Virus record (IMG/VR): IMGVR_UViG_3300042549_004748
Location: 1-47,559 of that record
DNA from: a virus
Direction: 5' to 3' (one strand)
Length of the DNA: 47,559 bases
This document shows positions 14,286 through 24,100 of this stretch, piece by piece. Position numbers and translations under genes: made by a program. Below the pieces are notes generated by a model, which saw only the letters and a program-made list of their open reading frames with translations, was not told the origin of the DNA and did not search any database. Each line of letters begins with the position of its first letter. Position 1 is the first letter of the stretch.

Positions 14286-15755
14286 TTATAACTTTATTAA
14301 AGGTTTCATGCCAACAGCAAGTATAGCACTTAGGTTATCAAACACAGGAAGTTGAAAATCTGACGGACCGGTGCCGCCGTATGTTGTTCCTATAGAATTG
14401 TATAATCGAGTAAATGTTGTACCGGTTGTGGCATCTAACACTACTGGGGCTAACGGATCTGTACCGCACTCTAGCCAGCCTTCGGGCACACCAATTCCGG
14501 CATGTAGCATAATCATCCCAGTAACTACATACGAATACATAGTGCTAGTATTTGCAAAGCTATTAGCGTAAACAGTCCTAAATGGATAATCTGTCGATCC
14601 TAGATCATATGCACTAGCAGCAGCTGGTTCGATCCCAGTACCAGTTCCCGAAATCTGTCCAACTGTTAATGTTGAGTCAAATTTAACTGCGCCTGTAGCA
14701 GTAAATGTACCACTGACAGACATATTACCTACTACTTCTAACGAATTAGTACCGGTGGTACCAAGTTGAGTTAAGCCAGAAATTTTAGCAGTGCCCGCAA
14801 CATCTAATGTTGCAGTAGGAGATAATCGATTAATACCAACTCGTAAATTGTTGCCGTCGACTGTGACAATTTGATTAACAATATTATCTTTTAATACAGC
14901 CAAACCAATACTTGCTGCATTTGTTCTGTTAGTTAATAATGCAACATTATTTGATGTTCTTTCTAAAAAGACGCTAGGGGTATTTGCACCTACACGCAAT
15001 CCAGATACTGATAAAAATCCTTGTATAATACCAGTTTGATCATTTCTTAAAAAGTTATCAGCTGATACAGGATCTAATTGAGATGAAACTTTCAAATATA
15101 ATGCAGTAGTAGTGAGTCCACTAAGTTTCGCAGATTCTCCATCAAATTCTTGAGCACTTACGTTAAGACCTGGTTTAAGTTCTGTGAATCCATTCCTAAC
15201 TGGATTAGGAGTAAATGTATCTCTAGAAATTACCGTAATAACTTCATCATTAATATATGTTGCAATTACTGCTTTAGCTAACGTACCGTCATTAGGTATC
15301 CACTCTTCAGCAAATACGCCATTCTTAGTACCACTAGCAATAGCAGGACCAATTGGTATCCAGCTATTACCATCCCAAATATGTACTTGGTCAAGCCCTC
15401 TAGGATGGACATAAATGTCACCAGGGCTTACAATTCCAGTAATGCTATCTTTATTTTCTGATCGATGTACACCATTTGTAGGAACCCACGCAGACCCGTT
15501 GTACACCTTAAGAATTTTGTTTGTGGGCGCACTGGTATCATACCACAGCTGGCCTTCTATAGGATTAGACGGCGCATCAGGACTTGCAAAATTTTCTAAA
15601 AGGTGAACAAAATTTTCAGCAATGCTTTGACCGTAGTTAGGATTGCCGCGGCCGACCAAACTTAAACTAGTATCAGTCACATTGGCATAAGGGGCAGTAT
15701 TAGGAACAGTAATAGTACTTTTTGCAGTATCTGACTTATAAATGTTATAGGACAT
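14286..15755 (-). CDS. Tail fibre with shared N-terminal module and C-terminal collar domain, 489 aa
   Basis: The N-terminus carries the shared fibre module (SLSLVGRGNPNYGQSIAENFVHLLENFAS, NPIEGQLWYD). The middle contains a trimeric fibre-like region (GINRLSPTATLDVAGTAKISGLTQLGTTG, LEVVGNMSVSGTFTATGAVKFDSTL). Residues about 408-489 form a tail collar-type domain (GMIMLHAGIGVPEGWLECGTDPLAP ... TYGGTGPSDFQLPVFDN). In other phages such collar domains lie near the fibre tip. The GGAAT before the ATG may serve as the ribosome site. Only 2 bases separate its start from the upstream stop. Confidence 0.83.
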   Translation of the reverse strand: MSYNIYKSDTAKSTITVPNTAPYANVTDTSLSLVGRGNPNYGQSIAENFVHLLENFASPDAPSNPIEGQLWYDTSAPTNKILKVYNGSAWVPTNGVHRSENKDSITGIVSPGDIYVHPRGLDQVHIWDGNSWIPIGPAIASGTKNGVFAEEWIPNDGTLAKAVIATYINDEVITVISRDTFTPNPVRNGFTELKPGLNVSAQEFDGESAKLSGLTTTALYLKVSSQLDPVSADNFLRNDQTGIIQGFLSVSGLRVGANTPSVFLERTSNNVALLTNRTNAASIGLAVLKDNIVNQIVTVDGNNLRVGINRLSPTATLDVAGTAKISGLTQLGTTGTNSLEVVGNMSVSGTFTATGAVKFDSTLTVGQISGTGTGIEPAAASAYDLGSTDYPFRTVYANSFANTSTMYSYVVTGMIMLHAGIGVPEGWLECGTDPLAPVVLDATTGTTFTRLYNSIGTTYGGTGPSDFQLPVFDNLSAILAVGMKPLIKL

Positions 15756-15757
15756 GA

Positions 15758-16423
15758 TTAAATTCCACTAGTTAGGCTCTGAACCCTTATAGTATAGTCA
15801 ACTTGAATCAATCTGTTTAGAGATTTCTGAACAGGGTGAAAAATAACATGAGTTAATAATAATCCAGTATCTGGGCCTGCTGTACTATAACTCTTAAGGC
15901 CTAATTCATCAAAAACAAATGGACTCTCTTGTAATGTAGCAACATCAAATGCTTGTTGACCAGATGGTTCGCCGTAGTCTAACAAACAACTTATTAAAAT
16001 ATCGCTATAATAAGTGCCGTTAATATGCCTAACTTCCATAAAGTTTCTTGTAGGATCTTTAGAATTAGGATTACGAGCATCTACAGTTTTGTAATATGTT
16101 TGATTGTATAAGGATGATGCACTGCCCGAAACGTTAGGAGTTAAGTATGTAATAATTCCAGTAGGATCTATTCTACTCCCGCCATTACCGAATACCATTT
16201 CAGCAATAACTCCAGTTTCTTGATTACTAACACCGCTAGCTAGAGCAATACTAAAGTTTTCGTAATGAATGGCATTACGTTTATCGACATAAACTTCGTT
16301 AGTTTCTGGATTAAAAATCTTAATGTGACCTTGTAATTTAATTTGGCCAGTCTCATTTGGTCTCGGTTCAGGAGCTTTATTATCAGTATTTTCTTGCATT
16401 TTATTGCTTTCGTTATGTTCCAT
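15758..16423 (-). CDS. Unknown virion-associated protein, 221 aa
   Basis: A polar, charged N-terminus (about 28 residues) precedes a beta-rich domain: IKLQGHIKIFNPETNEVYVDKRNAIHYENFSIALASGV, then GNGGSRIDPTG, YYKTVDARNP and a C-terminal RLIQVDYTIRVQSL. I recall similar unnamed structural proteins near the fibres of aquatic T4-like phages. Start may be ATG 16423 or, because GATAAATA lies only 5 bases upstream of it, the in-frame ATG at 16399. Location among fibres suggests attachment or decoration; the function is unknown. Confidence 0.65.
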   Translation of the reverse strand: MEHNESNKMQENTDNKAPEPRPNETGQIKLQGHIKIFNPETNEVYVDKRNAIHYENFSIALASGVSNQETGVIAEMVFGNGGSRIDPTGIITYLTPNVSGSASSLYNQTYYKTVDARNPNSKDPTRNFMEVRHINGTYYSDILISCLLDYGEPSGQQAFDVATLQESPFVFDELGLKSYSTAGPDTGLLLTHVIFHPVQKSLNRLIQVDYTIRVQSLTSGI

Positions 16424-16428
16424 AGTGA

Positions 16429-16436
16429 TATTTATC
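16429..16436 (-). promoter_or_regulatory. Late promoter-like element very close to a start codon
   Basis: On the minus strand GATAAATA (7 of 8 to TATAAATA) lies 5 bases before the ATG at 16423. A real promoter here would give a leaderless message or start translation at 16399. The sequence around it (ATAAATATCA-C-TATGG) nearly repeats the one before the gp25 gene. Confidence 0.3.
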
Positions 16437-16443
16437 CTTACTA

Positions 16444-18114
16444 TCAGACTGGGGTTTGTCTACCGTATGAATAGATTCTAGGTCTTGGGTATATTTGACC
16501 AGTAACCCTTCTAATGCCCACATTTTGTTTTGGAAAGACTTGACCTTCATCTTGGTGTTCTCTTGTGTAGTACAGATATCTATTCACAGAACCCTGCAAA
16601 GAATTAAAATCTGCAGGGCCGCCGTTAGTGTTTGTCATCTGGTTTAATTTTGACGTACTTTCTATATAAGTCACTGCTGCTGTTTGATTCATTGTGGGAT
16701 ATAATTCAAGCGCACACGCAAGCAATCCAGCAACTTGTGGAGATGCCATACTAGTGCCATTATACTTTGTAATAAATTTACTAGCATTTCTATAATCATA
16801 TGTGCCGCCGTTAGTATCACTATTGACTGAACTCATAATGTTAGAGCCTGGCGCATATACATTAATTCTCGATCCGCAGTTGCTAAATTGTGCCTTAGCT
16901 TCATTTGCATACTCTCCTACTGCCCCTACACATATTGAGTTAGCAGTTGCAGAAGGACTAGTGCCTCGCATATATGGCAATGTGCCGTAAATAAATGCAC
17001 TAACAACGTTGTTATAATCTATATCAGTGGAGGATGCAATTTTACTAAAATTATTGCCGGCACCACCAACAAACATAATACCTTCGTTAATTGCATCTTC
17101 AACATCTGCATCCATTGGAGCATATCTTGTAGAAATGTAAAAAACATCGCCGCTGGAGGTGGTGTAAGCAAAAATACCATAACTTAATGCTTGACTTTTT
17201 GTGAAAGGACCAGTATACTCAGTGCCTCTATAGTTAATAGTACCTACTGTACTAAGTGGTCCTGTTAAGAAGTAACCCCAACTATTATTAACAATAGTAG
17301 GATTTTTGCGCCCAGTTTCAGAATTTATAGGTTTATTTCTGTGAAATGCTCTAACATAATCAAACAAGGCAGGCGGCGCTGATGGTATATAACTTATGCT
17401 AGATCCGTAAGGATTAATGTTGTATATATTAGCGTCGCGAGCCCATCCCTGAGTGTTGCCACAAGCGGTGCCTGCTACATGACACCCGTGATCATTATTA
17501 GATGTCCGACTGGGGTTAGTTTGATCAACGTAAGGTGGGTAGATATAGGTGCCGGCCGCTGTTCCTAACACTTCAAAATTATGTTGAAACCAATTGTATT
17601 GATTGACTCGCGATCCTCCAGTACCGTCGTTGTTCACTGCAAACTCTGGATGATCGGGATCAATATGCCCATCACAAATAACTACATCCACATTCTTTCC
17701 GCTAGTAGCAATATCAATGCTACCTATCTGTGTAGTAGTTGCATCCCAACCCCAGTTAGTTATATTTGAATTTAGTGTACAACGATATAGACCCCAATTC
17801 CTGTGATCATTTCTAATCTTTACAGAACTCTTGTCCCATTTTAGAGAACTTTGAGTATATAAAGGAGTTGCTTCTAATCCAAGATCAGCAGGCAATAAAG
17901 ATACTGAGGAGATTCTAGAATCATTTCGTAGTGCTACGGCTTCTTCGTCAGTTAGATAATAATGAGTGTTTCTGCTGATCGGTCTTTTCAATGCTACTTC
18001 AACTGATCGGTCAGGAATATAAAGATTTCCGCCAGGTGTTTCCATATCTTCGTAAAACGAGTTAAGGTCTTCAAAATTCTTTAGCGTAACAATATATTCT
18101 TTAATATTGGACAT
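16444..18114 (-). CDS. Subtilisin-like serine protease (S8 family) in the tail operon, 556 aa
   Basis: The S8 catalytic set is present in order: D148 in VVICDGHIDPDHPEF, H209 in DHGCHVAGTACG, oxyanion N354 in GGAGNNF, and S455 in NGTSMASPQVAG. Around residues 1-78 the sequence YIVTLKNFEDLNSFYEDM to RISSVSLLP resembles an I9-type inhibitory propeptide. There is no signal peptide. A basic, Pro-rich tail (about 520-556) follows the catalytic domain. Its place among fibre genes suggests a virion protein that cleaves host surface proteins, or one that matures fibres; neither is shown. The His motif has Cys in place of the usual Thr (HGCHVAG), and the Asp motif is DGH rather than DTG. Confidence 0.9.
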   Translation of the reverse strand: MSNIKEYIVTLKNFEDLNSFYEDMETPGGNLYIPDRSVEVALKRPISRNTHYYLTDEEAVALRNDSRISSVSLLPADLGLEATPLYTQSSLKWDKSSVKIRNDHRNWGLYRCTLNSNITNWGWDATTTQIGSIDIATSGKNVDVVICDGHIDPDHPEFAVNNDGTGGSRVNQYNWFQHNFEVLGTAAGTYIYPPYVDQTNPSRTSNNDHGCHVAGTACGNTQGWARDANIYNINPYGSSISYIPSAPPALFDYVRAFHRNKPINSETGRKNPTIVNNSWGYFLTGPLSTVGTINYRGTEYTGPFTKSQALSYGIFAYTTSSGDVFYISTRYAPMDADVEDAINEGIMFVGGAGNNFSKIASSTDIDYNNVVSAFIYGTLPYMRGTSPSATANSICVGAVGEYANEAKAQFSNCGSRINVYAPGSNIMSSVNSDTNGGTYDYRNASKFITKYNGTSMASPQVAGLLACALELYPTMNQTAAVTYIESTSKLNQMTNTNGGPADFNSLQGSVNRYLYYTREHQDEGQVFPKQNVGIRRVTGQIYPRPRIYSYGRQTPV

Positions 18115-18115
18115 G

Positions 18116-18622
18116 TTAACCTTCTAGTTGATTAATTGTTAATGTAACTGTAATTGCAGCAGTAGATCCACTTTGGTTTGAAACAGTAACATAGATTGCA
18201 GTAGTAGGAGGAGTGTTATCGTTAAATCCTATAGTTGCAGGACTAATGAGTTGAGAGGTGGCTCCTGTTGTAACAACTTCCGCAATTACACCATTTCCGG
18301 GTATAGGATCTGTACCTAATAATCTAGATGCATCAGATGACTGAGCCGATGCACTGGTATAGATTCTCACCCATGCCGCAGCGGTAGTTACTACTTTGTA
18401 TAGTGCGTATGATTTGAATCCAATAACAGACAACGAACTAAGTGCGCCCGAAGCAATAGACGGAGTAGTAACAGACACTGTAGTTCTAGCACCCAATCCC
18501 GTTCCGCCGCCACCGGAACCAACAGATGATACGTACCAATACGTACCGCTCCAAGTCCATACTCTATCTATGTATTGGTATGTTTGGCCTAATGTTGGGC
18601 CGGAAGGAAAATTTATTGCCAT
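18116..18622 (-). CDS. Small fibre-associated structural protein, 168 aa
   Basis: The N-terminus FPSGPTLGQTYQYIDRVWTWSGTYWYVSS is a short module often seen in phage fibre and tail proteins. A Gly-rich linker (SGGGGTGLG) leads to a beta-sandwich-like domain: VSVTTPSIASGALSSLSVIGFKSYALYKVVTTAAAWVRIYTSASAQ to AIYVTVSNQSGSTAAITVTL. Beta-sandwich domains of this kind are frequent in adhesins and fibre tips; binding is inferred. GAGAAA lies upstream of the ATG. Overlaps nothing; 18 bases separate it from the collagen-like fibre. Confidence 0.7.
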   Translation of the reverse strand: MAINFPSGPTLGQTYQYIDRVWTWSGTYWYVSSVGSGGGGTGLGARTTVSVTTPSIASGALSSLSVIGFKSYALYKVVTTAAAWVRIYTSASAQSSDASRLLGTDPIPGNGVIAEVVTTGATSQLISPATIGFNDNTPPTTAIYVTVSNQSGSTAAITVTLTINQLEG

Positions 18623-18640
18623 TTTAGTTTCTCATATTAA

Positions 18641-21157
18641 TTAAAAAGTTTCCAGTGCGTATCGATACCATCTACCGTCTGCAGCACAAATATACATATA
18701 CGAATTATCGGAAGTAATCATACCAGGAGTTCCTATAGAATTAGTAGTCAACGGAACTGGAACAACGTAGGCATCAGTAGTTGAAGATGCTTTGCAAGAT
18801 ATAGGATTTACTGCAAAGAAATTAGATCCATTAAAAATATTAGGTCTAATCACTGACGCAGTATACCCGTCTAGTCCCCTAAATCCACAACCTACTAAAG
18901 CAATTGGGAATCCAAATGCACTATTAGATGCTTCACAACGAATATGATTAGTTGAATAACTAGTTGTAATTCTATTAAAACTGCAACCAGTGATTGCGCC
19001 AACAACTCCAGTATTAGCTTCAGTTGCTTCGATCCACAAATTAGATCTGCCACCGTTAGCTTCAAAGTAGACACCTTGCAATGAGAACCCTACTGATGAT
19101 TCTGCAACATTGTCACCACCGGGGTCAGTAATTCTTAGACCCCAATTAGCTGCACTTTCAAGTGTGCCACTAGCGTTCGACTCAATAGAACCACCTATGT
19201 AATTAAATGTGCCGGCGCCAACTATCCATCCACCGTAGGTTGTATTATTGCCAATGACACATCCAATCATAGTAATTGCATTTGGATTAGATCTAAATGT
19301 ACCAGCTGTACTTCTTTCAAATCTAAATCCGTTGGTATTAAATCTAATAATAACTTTTTCAAATGTCATACTTAATACGTCAATTCCGTATATGCCAGTT
19401 GCCCAGTTAGTAATATGTACATCAGACACATGTGCAAATGCACTGTCCGCAAATGACAGGCCGGCACCTGATTGGTTACCGACTAGTGTTAAACCTTGAA
19501 TTGTAACATATGTTCCGGGTACCGCGGCGGCTCCGGTAACAGTAATACCGTTTGAAGACCCTGTTTGTATAATTACGCTTCCGCCAGCACCTTCACCTAA
19601 TAAGTGAGGTCTTGCAGCAGGATCTTGATCATTAGTAACAATATTCAACGCTTGGTTAATTCTGTAGACTCCGGCTGGAAAAAACACAGTGCCGCCGTTA
19701 GTTTGAGCAGCAGTGATAGCTGATTGAATAGCAGCGGTTTCGGCAGACGTGGCGGCCTGGCTTGCGTTTGCCGGCAAGTTACCAGTTGCTCCATAATTCT
19801 TAACATTATAAGTCCAAGAAACGCCCGACGGTCCTTGACTGCCAGCAAAGCCAATTCCATTCATACCAGGTGAGCCACTGCTGCCGGTATAACCGAGCGT
19901 ACCAACACTACCAAAATATCCATCAACACCTCGACTACCTATAAATCCTGTTGTACCTCGAGACCCCACAAAGCCAGATAAACCTTGACTACCTACAAAG
20001 CCACCAGGGGATCCCGGAGCACCTTGACTACCTACAAAGCCACCAGGGGATCCCGGAGCACCTTGACTACCTACAAATCCGTTGCCAGCACTACCAACAA
20101 ATCCTATAGATCCGGTTACGCCAATGCTACCTGTAAATCCTGGGCCGCCGCTGCCTACAAACCCTTGGGCGCTGCTGCCTGTAAAGCCGGCACCGGCGCT
20201 GCCGCTAAAGCCTAGATTTCCTGTAGCACCATTTGACCCAGTATATCCAAGAGCGGCAAATGCCCCGGAACTACCAGTAAATCCGCCACCAGCGCTACCG
20301 CTATAGCCAAGACCGCCAAAGCCGGTTGCACCTCTGCTACCAGAGTATCCACCTGGTATTCCAGGTATACCTTGACTACCAATAAATCCATCTCGGCCGG
20401 CTGCAACTTCAATCCACTGTGAGGTATCACCATCATTGAAATAAACTAATTCTCTTCCAGAATTTGAATCTAGCCACCTGTCTCCAACAGCTGGCGTAGT
20501 AGGAGCCGTCGAACTATATGTAAATGAACTTTCACCTTTAGGACCCACGCTGCCCGAAAATCCCCTACTACCTGTAAATCCCGGACCGCCCGATCCAGTA
20601 AATCCAGGACCTGCACTACCTACGAATCCAAGAGGGCCCTGGCCACCACTTCCGGTATACCCACCTGGAGATCCAGGAAGACCTTGACTACCAATAAACC
20701 CACCAATGCCGCCACTTCCAGTATATCCTCCTGGAATTCCCGGAACGCCTTGACTACCTGCAAAACCGGCGCCTATACTACCAGTAAAACCAAATTCTCC
20801 TAAGCTACCTGTATAACCAAGTGAACCTACGTATCCATTGCTTCCTACAAGGCCGATGCTACCAGTAAATCCTGATCCGGCGCTGCCGCTAAAGCCTAAA
20901 CCTCTACTACCAGAGTATCCTCCAGTAGGACCGCGTGGACCAATTGGACCTTGACTACCTGCAAAGCCTGCACCCCTACTACCAACGAATCCTCGCAAGC
21001 CTTGAGCACCAGCAGTGCCCCGGGAACCTACGTATCCAACCGAAGTCGACCTAATATATGCCCAGGTTACGACTTTAGTTACTCCGTTTTCAGTAACTAG
21101 GAATAGCGTCTGATTGCTTAAACTACTAACTCTTGGTAGATTTGATATTGTTGTCAT
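18641..21157 (-). CDS. Collagen-like fibre with right-handed beta-helix (pectate-lyase-like) C-terminus, 838 aa
   Basis: Residues about 41-445 consist of Gly-rich repeats of the type G-[FY]-x-G-S-x-G and Gly-x-y (GFVGSQGAPGSPG, GYTGSNGATG), interrupted near 205-250 by a short globular module with GDRWLDSNSGRELVYF. From about residue 449 the sequence is a right-handed parallel beta-helix of the pectate-lyase-3 type (VKNYGATGN, AAIQSAITAAQTNGGTVFFPAGVYRI, HVSDVHI, FNYIGGSIESNAS, GFSLQGVYFEANGG). Such domains in tailspikes bind or cleave cell-surface polysaccharide. No catalytic residues can be assigned. AAAGAGAA precedes the ATG. It is likely a receptor-binding or depolymerase-type fibre. Confidence 0.85.
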   Translation of the reverse strand: MTTISNLPRVSSLSNQTLFLVTENGVTKVVTWAYIRSTSVGYVGSRGTAGAQGLRGFVGSRGAGFAGSQGPIGPRGPTGGYSGSRGLGFSGSAGSGFTGSIGLVGSNGYVGSLGYTGSLGEFGFTGSIGAGFAGSQGVPGIPGGYTGSGGIGGFIGSQGLPGSPGGYTGSGGQGPLGFVGSAGPGFTGSGGPGFTGSRGFSGSVGPKGESSFTYSSTAPTTPAVGDRWLDSNSGRELVYFNDGDTSQWIEVAAGRDGFIGSQGIPGIPGGYSGSRGATGFGGLGYSGSAGGGFTGSSGAFAALGYTGSNGATGNLGFSGSAGAGFTGSSAQGFVGSGGPGFTGSIGVTGSIGFVGSAGNGFVGSQGAPGSPGGFVGSQGAPGSPGGFVGSQGLSGFVGSRGTTGFIGSRGVDGYFGSVGTLGYTGSSGSPGMNGIGFAGSQGPSGVSWTYNVKNYGATGNLPANASQAATSAETAAIQSAITAAQTNGGTVFFPAGVYRINQALNIVTNDQDPAARPHLLGEGAGGSVIIQTGSSNGITVTGAAAVPGTYVTIQGLTLVGNQSGAGLSFADSAFAHVSDVHITNWATGIYGIDVLSMTFEKVIIRFNTNGFRFERSTAGTFRSNPNAITMIGCVIGNNTTYGGWIVGAGTFNYIGGSIESNASGTLESAANWGLRITDPGGDNVAESSVGFSLQGVYFEANGGRSNLWIEATEANTGVVGAITGCSFNRITTSYSTNHIRCEASNSAFGFPIALVGCGFRGLDGYTASVIRPNIFNGSNFFAVNPISCKASSTTDAYVVPVPLTTNSIGTPGMITSDNSYMYICAADGRWYRYALETF
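19830..21037 (-). repeat. Collagen-like coding repeat region
   Basis: About 400 codons of Gly-Ser-rich repeats inside the fibre gene. The units are degenerate at DNA level except for the exact 39-base tandem at 19982-20077. In-frame unit gain or loss is expected in such regions. Confidence 0.85.
19982..20077. repeat. Exact 39-bp tandem repeat (2.5 copies)
   Basis: Copies at 19982-20020 and 20021-20059 are identical and a third begins at 20060, ending after 18 bases. Each unit encodes 13 residues (GFVGSQGAPGSPG, in phase). Perfect identity next to diverged copies suggests recent duplication. Confidence 0.92.
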
Positions 21158-21171
21158 GTTGCGTATTCTCT

Positions 21172-24100
21172 TTAATAACCCTTAATTTCTCTTCCATCAT
21201 CTAATAGTAGAGCGCTTCCATCACCGAATCTCAATACTGGATCACCACCATAGTATAATTGATCTGGCGAAATTGCTTCCTTCTTTTTAATAAATGCAGC
21301 TTGCGGTGTAAACTGTTCAAACAATGGTTTTCCTGAGAAAGTAGACCATATTTTTCCGGTACGTTGAACAATTTTAATTTCAACGCTTGCAAGGGTTGCA
21401 GTAGTAATAGTAAGTGTCGCAGTTGTAATCGATCCAGTAATAGTGAATTCTGGAGCTTTTACAGTCATATTTATAGGATTATAATACGATGCAGCATCGT
21501 GGACTAACACGTCAACTCCTACCTTTGTAGGTTTTTCTAGTAGTCGGCCGCCATAGTAAACTTCTACTTGATCATGTAAGTTGATGCTATCTCTAAATAC
21601 AAATTTACTAGTATCTAATTCTATAGTGACGGAAGATGTCGATACAGTAGTCACTGTTGACTCAATTACTACACTTTCTTGATAAGGAATAGTCTGCTGC
21701 TTGCCTTGGTCAAATACCCAAGTTCCTATCATGTAATGTTCTTTTGCACCAGTGCCCATTGTAGCTCTCTTAATGCGAGATAAAATATTTCCATTCTTTT
21801 CAAGATATTCAATGCGCTCGCCTGCAATAAAAATAATACCAGGGCTATTAGATTTGCTATCTGCATTGGGCAACACATCACCATTCTCTACATGTATTTC
21901 TGTATCAGTGAGACCCAATGGAACAACTAAGTAGGTAGTATCAGTATTGCTTAATCGCTTAAAGTGTGTACGGCCAATCATATCTCTAAAAATTTTCCAA
22001 CCAACTGTCTTACCAGCAGTGACTTGAGCAAAACTAGTAATAGTAACTTGGTCTTCGGCATTAAACGGAATAGCCTGGTCAACCATAACTGTCATACCAT
22101 CGCCTACCACTTCAAAATCAGTTCCTCCGAGCAATGTTTTATCTCCCACAGTCATCCATACTAAATTATCGTTTAGTACTTTTCTAGATATCTTGTACAT
22201 TCTTGTAGAACTTGCTTTATAAACTTCAGTCCTAATTAGTGCGGCATCGTGATTTGTAAATGTTAAAATTCTTAGATAGTTTTCTGTTGGTAGGAAAATT
22301 CTACTAGCAATCTCTAAATCATTACCTCTAATTAAATAATCATAATCAATCAATGAAGTAATAGCTACCACATCTCCCATTGCAAAAGTATCATCTTCAA
22401 ATACAATATTATTGTTAATATCATCTAGATAATAATCTGTAGGAATAACTTGCTTACCATTAATGAATACTTCAATGCGGGTCTTATCAAAAGAATTTGG
22501 TGGATACACTTCCTTAGAACTTATTAAGAATGTAGTTTGATTTACATTAGTAATTTCATAATAGGTTGTGTTAGGAGGAGTTAATCTCTTTCTATTAAAT
22601 TCTACGATAGAGTTAGCAGACGCTGGACCTAGTGTGCCGGGCGGTTGAGTTAATGTAATAACTCTGTCATCTTCTTTTAGATTAAAGTATTGCTGTTCAA
22701 ATACTTCACTGAATCCCTTAAATGCAGATGTAAAAAATGCTGCGGTGATTGTATTCTTTCCGTCAGTACCCAATCCGTATATAGTAACTTTAGCTCTACT
22801 ATCGATCCCTGGATTAGATTCTCCAAATACATAATAGACTGATTGTCCAAGGAAGGCGCCAGCTGTATATACCCGTTGACCATTTAACGTTACATACACG
22901 CTCTTAGCTTGTGAATATTGACAATCGCCAAGAACTGCGCCAATAGTCGAACCTTCGGTAACATTAGAATTTAGACTAATAAATCCGGTGCCACCAACGT
23001 CCATGCAAACAACTGCAACTGTTCCAGAGACAGATTTTGCATAAACTGTTATCTTCTTAGTTGCAAAGTCAATATCGTAATCAGCATTTCTAATTAATGG
23101 TTCGTTATTATAAGTTACTGAAATAGACCCAACAGATGGAGATAAAATACTTAAATTAATATCAGTGTTAACTCCGGCATATGCATGTTGTAATTGATTA
23201 TAGATAGTTGCACTACCAGAAACACTCCTGTTGAATACACTAATTCCAATTGATTCTCTTAACTCTCCTGGAATCATTTCTTCAGGAGCATAACTTCTTA
23301 TAGGAGAAATAAATGTATCACCATCCAATATAATATCTTCCGGATTAATGCCGGCTGCTGTAGAAAATACTTTAGTTGTACCAGTAGTTGCTACAGAGCC
23401 TCCGTCAATAATTGTATCTAAATCAGTTGTGTCGAAACTTTGTTTATCCCATGGTAATGAACTATACGGGCTAGAATCCCATGTAAAATCATACCATAAA
23501 TTTTGAGAAATAATTTCAGTTCCTGGATATTCCATACCTGACATTAATTGAGCATAATTTTCAGCAGGATTTGCACCAGGAGAATCTAACGGCACATTGT
23601 CGTAATAGTTTGCAATCCTATCATACGCAGAATAAATGTCTATGCTCTTTAGATATGTAATACGAATACTTGCGTCAGCTTCTGGCACATTAGATAAAAT
23701 TAATCTAGTATAATTTTGCGTATAACCATTGGCATTATCTGTGTAGTCTTCAATTTCGTACGACGAAGATGCAGCCGGTACTCCGTTTATTTTTAATACA
23801 ATTTCTGTTTTATCTGGATGAGATGGCCAAGATAAATCAAATTGATTAGTTACTCCGTCTCCTACAAAGTTATCAGTATAGTATTTGTTTGTAATTAATC
23901 TAGATTTAGAAATCCTGTCAAATTTCATTCCTATTAGATTTGATCTAACTTTTCCGTTTACTAAATGTACAGTAGCCCGTGCTACGGTATCTGTAGGTGT
24001 TAGTCCGCCTCCTGTAATTAATACCGTAGGATTTAATGTATATCCTTCACCAGAATCTATAATTTCAAATCTATCAATCTTTCCTGAAGATAGTACGGCT

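Noticed and set aside
19982-20077. Possible CRISPR array from the tandem repeat
   Set aside because: There is no spacer between copies, the repeat is in frame with a Gly-rich coding region, and no cas gene is nearby.
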